From assembly GCA_945861295.1 (NCBI GenBank), contig CAMAUF010000089.1, positions 1 through 7,692 on the forward strand: a DNA stretch of 7,692 bases, written 5' to 3'. The position numbers and the translations under genes are program-made. Positions 1 to 5,522 of this stretch are shown here, piece by piece (the first letter of the stretch is position 1; each line of letters begins with the position of its first letter). The notes below the pieces were generated by a model that ran no database searches, was not told the origin of the DNA, and saw only the letters and a list, made by a program, of their open reading frames with translations. Source of the DNA: a bacterium (GTDB lineage: Bacteria > Chloroflexota > Dehalococcoidia > Tepidiformales > Tepidiformaceae).

Positions 1-950
1 GGATGCCTGCGGATCAGCTTGGCGGCGATGCCCTCAACCACGTCGGCCAGCGTGAATGTGCCCTCTCGTTCGGCAACTTCGGCGTGCATCAGCACCTGAA
101 GGAGCAGATCGCCGAGCTCTTCCGTGAGCTGGGCGGGGTCGCCGGAATCGATCGCCTCAAGGACTTCGTAACTCTCTTCCAGCAGGTGAGGACGCAAGGA
201 GCGGTGCGTCTGTTCGCGGTCCCAGGGGCAACCGCCGGGCGCGTGCAGCGTCTCGACGATGGCGCGGAGTCCTTCGAGCCGCCGGAGGTCCGCTTCCAGG
301 CCCAAGGCCGGCACAAAGAGGGCATCGAGGTAGCTCCATGGCCGGTGGTCGAGCTCGGCCAGGGCAACCTCCGTCACCGACTCCTGGCCGCTTCCGAGGG
401 CGTGGAGGACGGTCGCCCTGTGGTCGGCGGGATACCATTCGAGCAATTGAAGCTTCAGGCCCGACGCTTGTCCGCGGTCGAAGAGCTGGCTGATCAAGGC
501 GGGCCGTCGTGGGTCGATGCGCGGGTCTTCTAAAGCGTCGCAGAGCTGGACATCGCGGAAGTCGACCCCGAGCGCGGCCGAAGCGACGTCGACGTAGCTG
601 ACAGCCGGCAGCACGCGCACCTGGACGCCGGTGGAACGGGCGGCGGCGAGCAGCAGGGTCACGCTCCGCTCGGCCATCAAAGGATGGCCGGGGACGGCAT
701 AGATGACGTCGCCGTGGCCCGCGGCATCGAGCACGCGCGCCACGATGGCGGTGTAGACGGCGTCGAAGTCGGTCGCGCCCGCGTAGAGGTCATCGCAGTC
801 GCGCCAGGTCGCCGATCCAGAGATTTCCGCGACGGTCGGGTGGCGGCGCGTGCGCAGGATGACCGGCGTCGGGCCTGCGAGCAGCGCCGCGGTCTCCTGG
901 GTGAGCATGGATGCCGGCCCGGGGCCAAGACCGGTGACAACGATGGTCAT
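1..950 (-). CDS. mazG: YabN-type tetrapyrrole methylase-like / MazG nucleotide pyrophosphohydrolase fusion, N-terminal part (runs off left edge)
   Basis: The minus-strand frame from ATG at 950 stays open to base 1, giving 316 residues with no stop. Residues 1-215 look like a tetrapyrrole (SAM-dependent) methylase domain: GLGPG at 7-11 and the PGHP loop at 87-90, followed by the family's LxxxLLEWYPADH stretch near 167-177. Residues 224-316 are a MazG domain: GGCPWDREQTHRSL at 239-252, the metal-binding EExxE at E258/E259/E262, the ExxD at E278/D281, and KLIRRH at the edge. Known MazG proteins hydrolyse NTPs (canonical or aberrant) to NMP and PPi in the cytoplasm with Mg2+. The role of the methylase-like domain in YabN proteins is unsettled. 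The start has a good GAGGGAG ribosome binding site 7 nt upstream, and glgA stops only 4 nt before it, so the two are co-transcribed. A usual YabN protein has roughly 480 residues, so about a third is missing here. Codon use and G+C match the neighbours. Identification is strong; the cellular role in this operon is unknown. Confidence 0.93.
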   Translation of the reverse strand, partial: MTIVVTGLGPGPASMLTQETAALLAGPTPVILRTRRHPTVAEISGSATWRDCDDLYAGATDFDAVYTAIVARVLDAAGHGDVIYAVPGHPLMAERSVTLLLAAARSTGVQVRVLPAVSYVDVASAALGVDFRDVQLCDALEDPRIDPRRPALISQLFDRGQASGLKLQLLEWYPADHRATVLHALGSGQESVTEVALAELDHRPWSYLDALFVPALGLEADLRRLEGLRAIVETLHAPGGCPWDREQTHRSLRPHLLEESYEVLEAIDSGDPAQLTEELGDLLLQVLMHAEVAEREGTFTLADVVEGIAAKLIRRH

Positions 951-954
951 AGCC

Positions 955-2334
955 TCACTCCCTCGGCACGATACCCCGCGCGCGTAACGCGGCGGTGTAT
1001 GCCTCGACATAATGCTGAGCGGAAGCGCCCCATGAATGGTCCCGCGCCATCCCGTTCGTCTGCAAATGGCGCCACGTTTCTGGTTCGCGGAAGGCGCGGA
1101 CGGCCCGTTCGAGCCCGCCAGCGAACCCGGCGGCGCTGAATTCGTTGAATAAGAAGCCAGTGGCGCTCTCACGGTGCTCTTCGAGGTCGATGATGGTGTC
1201 GGCGAGGCCGCCGGTTCGACGGCCCAGCGGCACCGCGCCGTACCGCATCGCGATCAGCTGACCAAGGCCGCAGGGCTCATAGCGCGACGGCATCAGGAAG
1301 AGGTCGGCGCCGGCGTAGATCCGTCGGGCGAGGGCATCATCGAAGCGATCGGTGATGCGGATGGAGTCCGGGAAGGCCGATTGCAGCCGGGTGAAGGCGG
1401 CACGAAGCGGTTCATCGCCCTGCCCGAGGACGATCAGCCGCGCTTTGCAGGCGAGCAGTTCGCCCATCGATTGCAGCACGAGGTCGACGCCCTTTTGCTC
1501 CGTGAGGCGGGTGACCATCGCGACCAGTGGGCCGGTGGTGTTCGGAAGCCCGAGTTCGCGGCAAATAGCGTCGCGGTTGGCGGAGCGTAGCTCTATCGAA
1601 CTAAGGTCGAATGGCTGGACGAGCGCCTCGTCGACTCGCGGGTTGAACGTATCGAAGCTGAGCCCGTTGAGGATCCCCCGTAGCGCCTCCCCTCGCAGCC
1701 GGAGCAGCGCCTCTAAGCCCTCGCCGAATTCCGGAGTCAGGATCTCTCTGGCGTAGGTTGGGCTGACGGTCGTCACGACATCGCTGTAGTAGATCGCTTG
1801 GGCGAGGTAATCGTTGAATTCGTCGGGGCCGCGATAGCGCAGGTTGTGAATCGTAAACACCGAAGCGATGCCGCGCAGGGCCGGCGTCGCCCAGGCGAGG
1901 TTGCGGAGGGCGAACGCGAGCGGCGCCGTGTGCCAATCGTTCAAGTGCAGGACGTCCGGGACGAAGCGGGATTCCTGGAGCACGGCCATGACGGCGCGGC
2001 AGAAGCGCTGATACCGCACGAGGTCATCGAATTCCCCATACACGGCCTCGCGCCCGAACGCGACCGCGTCGAGGACGAGGTCAACCGGTACGCCGCCGTT
2101 GCCCTCGACCGTGGCGACGGTCACGTCCTCGTCTCCGCCGGCGAAAGGGACGGTCACCTTGCGCTTACGCCGCGAAGCCTCGACGGCGCCCAAAGCGCTG
2201 GCGTGGCACGGCGCGATGACGCGGACATCGTGGCCGATCGCGCGGAGCCGTTCGGGCAGCGCGGCGGCGACATCGGCGAGGCCGCCCACCTTCGCGAAGG
2301 GGTCGATCTCAGCGGCGGCGAACAGGATCTTCAT
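955..2334 (-). CDS. glgA: Glycogen synthase (ADP-glucose type, GT5)
   Basis: This 459-residue protein matches bacterial GlgA over its full length. It transfers glucose from a nucleotide sugar, normally ADP-glucose, to the non-reducing end of an alpha-1,4-glucan in the cytoplasm. Visible landmarks: the N-terminal KVGGLADV loop with Lys15 (nucleotide-sugar and phosphate contact), LNDWH with Asp133, the TIHNL motif with His163, the GT-B C-terminal RLTEQKG with Arg276 and Lys281, and the YEPCGLGQL motif with Glu353 and Cys355 followed by RRTGGLADT. Spacings agree with E. coli GlgA, which is a little longer (477). The start overlaps the stop of the upstream GH57 gene in an ATGA, and only a weak GTGGA site lies 9 nt upstream, so translation probably depends on coupling. 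HNLRYRG replaces the more common HNLxYQG, a minor variation. Nucleotide specificity (ADP- versus UDP-glucose) cannot be proved by eye, but the GT5 motifs favour ADP-glucose. Confidence 0.96.
   Translation of the reverse strand: MKILFAAAEIDPFAKVGGLADVAAALPERLRAIGHDVRVIAPCHASALGAVEASRRKRKVTVPFAGGDEDVTVATVEGNGGVPVDLVLDAVAFGREAVYGEFDDLVRYQRFCRAVMAVLQESRFVPDVLHLNDWHTAPLAFALRNLAWATPALRGIASVFTIHNLRYRGPDEFNDYLAQAIYYSDVVTTVSPTYAREILTPEFGEGLEALLRLRGEALRGILNGLSFDTFNPRVDEALVQPFDLSSIELRSANRDAICRELGLPNTTGPLVAMVTRLTEQKGVDLVLQSMGELLACKARLIVLGQGDEPLRAAFTRLQSAFPDSIRITDRFDDALARRIYAGADLFLMPSRYEPCGLGQLIAMRYGAVPLGRRTGGLADTIIDLEEHRESATGFLFNEFSAAGFAGGLERAVRAFREPETWRHLQTNGMARDHSWGASAQHYVEAYTAALRARGIVPRE
958..964 (-). 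promoter_or_regulatory. Ribosome binding site of the MazG-type gene
   Basis: The minus strand reads GAGGGAG, 7 nt before the ATG at 950 and directly before the glgA stop codon (957-955). It is the strongest Shine-Dalgarno match in the window and may allow this gene to be translated independently of glgA. Confidence 0.65.
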
Positions 2335-3596
2335 GGAGCATCGTCCACGAAAAGTTCGTGTTCGAGGCGCGAACGGACCTCAGCGGCAGCGGCGATGCGC
2401 CAGCGTGCCTCGCGCTTCAGATCGAGGGGCGCCTCCCCGAGTTGGATGCTCTTGCTCGCGTTCAAGAGGGCGACCGTCAGCAGTTGGAGGCCGCGGTGAA
2501 TCATCGACACATCCCACATCGGCAGGCGGCTCGCCCACCAAAATTGGCAGCTGTGCAGGGCAGGCTCGATCGCCTCCGCCGCGATGGAGGCGTACTTTCG
2601 CGCCTCGGCCGTCGCCGCGTGCGCGTCCGCCGCCCCGACCAGCGTCAGGCAATGGTCGACGTACTCCCATTGCAAGGCATGGGTACGATTGCCGGGCGCT
2701 TGCCAGAGTGGATAGGGGTTGCCGGCGGCGAGGTCGGCGGGGGTCGTGCTCCACGAGGAGGCGTGCGGTGTGACGCACCGGCCCGCCGGGAACCGTTCGA
2801 CGACCTCCGACGGGGTCGCCATGACGACGCGGGAAGCGTCGGGCCCGGATTCCGGCGCCAATCGGCGATATGCCGTGTCGAGGAAGTCCCGCTCCCATCC
2901 CTTGATGTGATGGCCATAGGTTTCGGCGTCCATCGCCGTGACCACATACGAGGGGCCTGCCGCGGCGAGGCCAGCGATGTCGCCGAGGAAGCGCTCGGGG
3001 TCCGTTTGGCGGAACGAGATCCGGTTGCTGCGGACGTCGTCGCGAAAGAGGACAGCGAGCGAGCGGCCGTCGGCGTTCGTCCGCAACACCTCGCCCGTCG
3101 GCCACGGGCCGGGGCAGGCGACGCCGCTGAGCGCGACCCAGCGATGTCCAGCCTCGGCGATTGGCGCCGCGAGGTCTGAAGACCAACACATCTCGGGCGG
3201 GAAGAACCCGGGAAGGCGCCCCGGCGGCTCGTCCAGCTTCGCTGCGGCCAGGGCCGGAAAGTGCCGGCGTAGCGTGTCCGCCTGCTCGGCGATCGATCGC
3301 CGCCGGTACGCTTCCGGCATGAGCGGTAGGATGGCATGGAAGCGGCCGCTGCCCAGCAGTTCGACCTGGCCCCTCGACACGAGGCCGTCGAGACGCTCGA
3401 CCACATCCCCGAGCCCATGGTCGACGAGCAAGTCGACGAGGACGCCCTGGATGTTCACGCCAATGCGGGCGTGGGGGTTCGCCTCCAGCACGCTAAGGAC
3501 GAGCCTGTAGGACTCTTCAACCACGCGCCGGAGGACATCGTGCGTCTGCGTGGGCGGTTGGTAGAAATGCAGCACCTGAGCCCACGTCGTCGTCAT
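2331..3596 (-). CDS. Glycoside hydrolase family 57 protein, small divergent form (probable alpha-glucan-acting enzyme, activity unknown)
   Basis: I read a 421-residue GH57 protein starting at MTTTWAQVLHFYQPP. The GH57 conserved regions are recognisable: HFYQPP at 10-15 (region 1), GSGRFHAILPL at 82-92 with His87 (region 2), PPEMCW at 133-138 with Glu135 as likely nucleophile (region 3), and MDAETYGHH at 222-230 with Asp223 as likely acid/base (region 4). The HSCQFWWAS stretch at 348-356 sits in the C-terminal helical part. The region-4 pattern resembles the DGETYGHH of DUF3536-type GH57 proteins, but with Ala for Gly. No signal peptide or membrane segment is seen, so a cytoplasmic role on glucan is likely. 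The start at 3596 was chosen because it forms an ATGA overlap with the preceding stop and has GTGGAG 9 nt upstream. A longer frame to 3656 would add 20 residues unlike the family and overlap the neighbour by 64 nt. Its place between a glucanotransferase and glgA implies glycogen metabolism; amylase, debranching or transferase activity are all possible. Confidence 0.88.
   Translation of the reverse strand: MTTTWAQVLHFYQPPTQTHDVLRRVVEESYRLVLSVLEANPHARIGVNIQGVLVDLLVDHGLGDVVERLDGLVSRGQVELLGSGRFHAILPLMPEAYRRRSIAEQADTLRRHFPALAAAKLDEPPGRLPGFFPPEMCWSSDLAAPIAEAGHRWVALSGVACPGPWPTGEVLRTNADGRSLAVLFRDDVRSNRISFRQTDPERFLGDIAGLAAAGPSYVVTAMDAETYGHHIKGWERDFLDTAYRRLAPESGPDASRVVMATPSEVVERFPAGRCVTPHASSWSTTPADLAAGNPYPLWQAPGNRTHALQWEYVDHCLTLVGAADAHAATAEARKYASIAAEAIEPALHSCQFWWASRLPMWDVSMIHRGLQLLTVALLNASKSIQLGEAPLDLKREARWRIAAAAEVRSRLEHELFVDDAP
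2344..2348 (-). promoter_or_regulatory. Weak ribosome binding site for glgA
   Basis: The minus strand reads GTGGA, 9 nt before the ATG at 2334, inside the C-terminal codons of the small GH57 gene. It is a poor match to the Shine-Dalgarno consensus, so glgA translation is probably helped by the ATGA overlap with the preceding gene. Confidence 0.4.
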
Positions 3597-5518
3597 TGGT
3601 CGACGCTCCACTCGATCGAGCCAGCGCCGCCCGCAAAGAAGAAGACAATGCACCACCCCTGCGGCGCGAGTTCGACGCCGTGTTCAGTATTCGAGGCCGA
3701 GTAGATGCGCTCATGCCAGCAATCGCTGGCGGTGTGGCGGGCGCGGAGGGTCAAGCCTCCACCGCGGATGGTAAGCAGGCCGGGTTCGGGCTCGAAGCAC
3801 GGTGCGCCTTCGCCCGGCCATTCGGGGAGGCTGAGGTTCCATTCGCTCGCAAGGCCCGCGGCCGTTTCGACGGCATAGCTGGTCCGCAGGCCATCGCCGA
3901 TCTGGATCTGCTTGGCGAGGCCCGCCCCTTTGTCCGCCAGTGAGACGGAATCGTCGTTCAGCGCAACCAGCGTGTATTGGGGCCGCACTGCCAGACGGGA
4001 CTCGGCGTACTCTTCGCGAGAAAACGTTTCCGGCGGGAACGCCGTGTCCTGCGCGGCGACGCGGAGGCCGCGGTCGTAGCGCCGCGACTCCGCCACGGCC
4101 GCGGCGTCCTTGACGCGGACGCCATCGTGGATACTGCGGACGCCTTCTTCGCGGCCGGATTCGAGGTCGCGGTGGTAGGCTTCGGGGCGGCGAGCCAACG
4201 CGTGCGTGAGGTGCCAGCCGGCCGCGCGGAGGTCCCAATGCAGGATCTCGCCCGTCGCGGGGTCGATGACTACGGCGTGATCCGCGGAGCGCAGGCAGAT
4301 TTCTTCGGCGCCGTCGGCGTCGAAGTCGCCGCGTTCAGCGGGCTGGGGGCCGGGGTAGAGCAGGGCGTCGGCCTTGACGGCATTGGCGAAGTTGGCGTGG
4401 CGGATATGTTCGAGATATACGCCCCCGAAGACACCGTGCCAGAAGGCGCAGTTGCACTGGGCCTGCCAGAGCAGGTCGAGTGCGGTCTCATCGTGTCGCC
4501 GGTTCGCCTCTGCCGAGAGGCGGGCGACGCGGGCGCGGTGCAGCGTCACTTCCGGATAGCGGGCGAGGAAGTTCCGCCAATGGCCGCCACGGATAAAGCG
4601 CGTGAGGTCTTCGCGGCCGGCCTGCCGCAGGGTGCGTTTCGCTTCCTGGAGTGCGTGCTGCTCTTCCGCCGGCAGCGACCACTCGCCCATTTCCATGTAG
4701 CTCACGGCGGGGAGGTAGACGAGGCCCTCGGGCGGCCGGCTCTCCTGCCAATCGGAGAGGTGCACGGTCTCGATCCAATGTGACTCGGCTTCGAGACGGC
4801 TGAAAAAGGCATCAACCCAGCCGTCGTCCCAGCAGTGCTTGAAGGTGGTGGGCCAGCCGCCGAACTTCTCGCCATCGTCCCCCATGGTGATGAGCCCGCC
4901 GGGGTGACGGTCGCCGTGGGCGCGAAGGGCATCGATGGTGGCCTCGACCGTGCCCCAGGGGACCAGGTAGCGCAAGTTGGTGTTCGAGCCGAACACGCCC
5001 AGCGTGGCGCCCTGGTCTTCGGTGAGGCGCCAGCCGCCGAGTTCCTCTGGGCGCACGCCCGCGCCTTCGAAGTGGACGTCATCGACGATCGTCCAGCGGT
5101 AGCCTGCCGCCGCGATCGAGCGCGGCAGGTCCGGTTCCCAGACACGTTCCGCCAGCCACATGCCAGCCGGCGCTCTCCCGAAGAGGCGAGCGACTTCGGC
5201 CCGCATCTTCGTCATCTGGCCAACGCGATCGGCGTCCGATATCGCGGGCAGTATCGGTTCGTAGTAGGCGCCACCGAGCACTTCGACCTGCCCGATATCG
5301 ACAAGCTCGCGGATCCGCGTGAGGTAAGCGGGGCGGTTCGCCCGCAGCCAATCCAGGAGCGGCCCGCTGTAGTGCAGGCCGGCCTTGACCCCGGGATGGC
5401 GCTCAAGACCGGCGAGCAGCGGGTCGTACGAATTCTGGAAGAGCTCTTCAAACACGAAGTCGAAGTTGCCCACGGGTTGATGCTGGTGAAAGACGAGGCC
5501 GAGGTGGATGTGGGCCAT
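3593..5518 (-). CDS. GH57 4-alpha-glucanotransferase / alpha-amylase with DUF1925 and DUF1926 regions
   Basis: This 641-residue protein has the layout of the Thermococcus litoralis 4-alpha-glucanotransferase group, usually about 640-690 residues. It moves alpha-1,4-glucan segments between chains or hydrolyses them. The catalytic (beta/alpha)7 barrel covers about 1-280: HQHQP at 11-15, GGAYYEPILP at 82-91, WLAERVWEP at 121-129 with Glu124 as nucleophile (Glu123 in T. litoralis), and GDDGEKFGGWP at 213-223, where Asp214 or Asp215 is the acid/base (Asp214 in T. litoralis). Residues about 285-370 fit DUF1925, including GGHWRNFLARYPE at 311-323. Residues about 375-640 fit the beta-rich DUF1926 region, with an acidic DxDxDG element at 398-403 that may bind a metal, and RRPEAYHR at 443-450. 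No signal peptide is present. The start has GGTGGA 8 nt upstream, inside a duplicated repeat that forms the 3' end of the preceding gene, and the stop overlaps the next start as ATGA. Transferase versus amylase activity cannot be settled from sequence, but DUF1926 favours transferase. Confidence 0.93.
   Translation of the reverse strand: MAHIHLGLVFHQHQPVGNFDFVFEELFQNSYDPLLAGLERHPGVKAGLHYSGPLLDWLRANRPAYLTRIRELVDIGQVEVLGGAYYEPILPAISDADRVGQMTKMRAEVARLFGRAPAGMWLAERVWEPDLPRSIAAAGYRWTIVDDVHFEGAGVRPEELGGWRLTEDQGATLGVFGSNTNLRYLVPWGTVEATIDALRAHGDRHPGGLITMGDDGEKFGGWPTTFKHCWDDGWVDAFFSRLEAESHWIETVHLSDWQESRPPEGLVYLPAVSYMEMGEWSLPAEEQHALQEAKRTLRQAGREDLTRFIRGGHWRNFLARYPEVTLHRARVARLSAEANRRHDETALDLLWQAQCNCAFWHGVFGGVYLEHIRHANFANAVKADALLYPGPQPAERGDFDADGAEEICLRSADHAVVIDPATGEILHWDLRAAGWHLTHALARRPEAYHRDLESGREEGVRSIHDGVRVKDAAAVAESRRYDRGLRVAAQDTAFPPETFSREEYAESRLAVRPQYTLVALNDDSVSLADKGAGLAKQIQIGDGLRTSYAVETAAGLASEWNLSLPEWPGEGAPCFEPEPGLLTIRGGGLTLRARHTASDCWHERIYSASNTEHGVELAPQGWCIVFFFAGGAGSIEWSVDQ
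3606..3611 (-). promoter_or_regulatory. Ribosome binding site deciding the start of the small GH57 gene
   Basis: The minus strand reads GTGGAG, 9 nt before the ATG at 3596, within the last codons of the upstream glucanotransferase. Together with the ATGA stop/start overlap at 3596-3593, it supports this start over the upstream ATG at 3656. Confidence 0.6.
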
Positions 5519-5522
5519 CGTG

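Noticed and set aside
3..533. 176-codon plus-strand frame at the left edge
   Set aside because: The opposite strand carries an unmistakable MazG domain with its metal-binding residues, and this frame is its shadow.
677..940. Short minus-strand frames (677-940, 157-438, 89-367) in the left 950 bases
   Set aside because: They are out of frame with the continuous methylase-MazG reading frame from 950 to 1, are Arg/Ser/Pro-rich, and show no motif.
2358..3179. 273-codon plus-strand frame opposite the small GH57 gene
   Set aside because: It is antisense to a gene with clear catalytic motifs, its composition is rich in Arg, Gly and Ala, and it contains no motif; a codon-bias shadow.
3597..3656. 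Upstream ATG extending the small GH57 protein by 20 residues
   Set aside because: The extra residues (MVHCLLLCGRR and onward) are unlike the family N-terminus, would overlap the upstream gene by 64 nt, and the internal ATG has both an ATGA overlap and a better ribosome binding site.
3977..4783. 268-codon plus-strand frame opposite the glucanotransferase
   Set aside because: It is fully antisense to conserved GH57, DUF1925 and DUF1926 sequence and shows no family resemblance.
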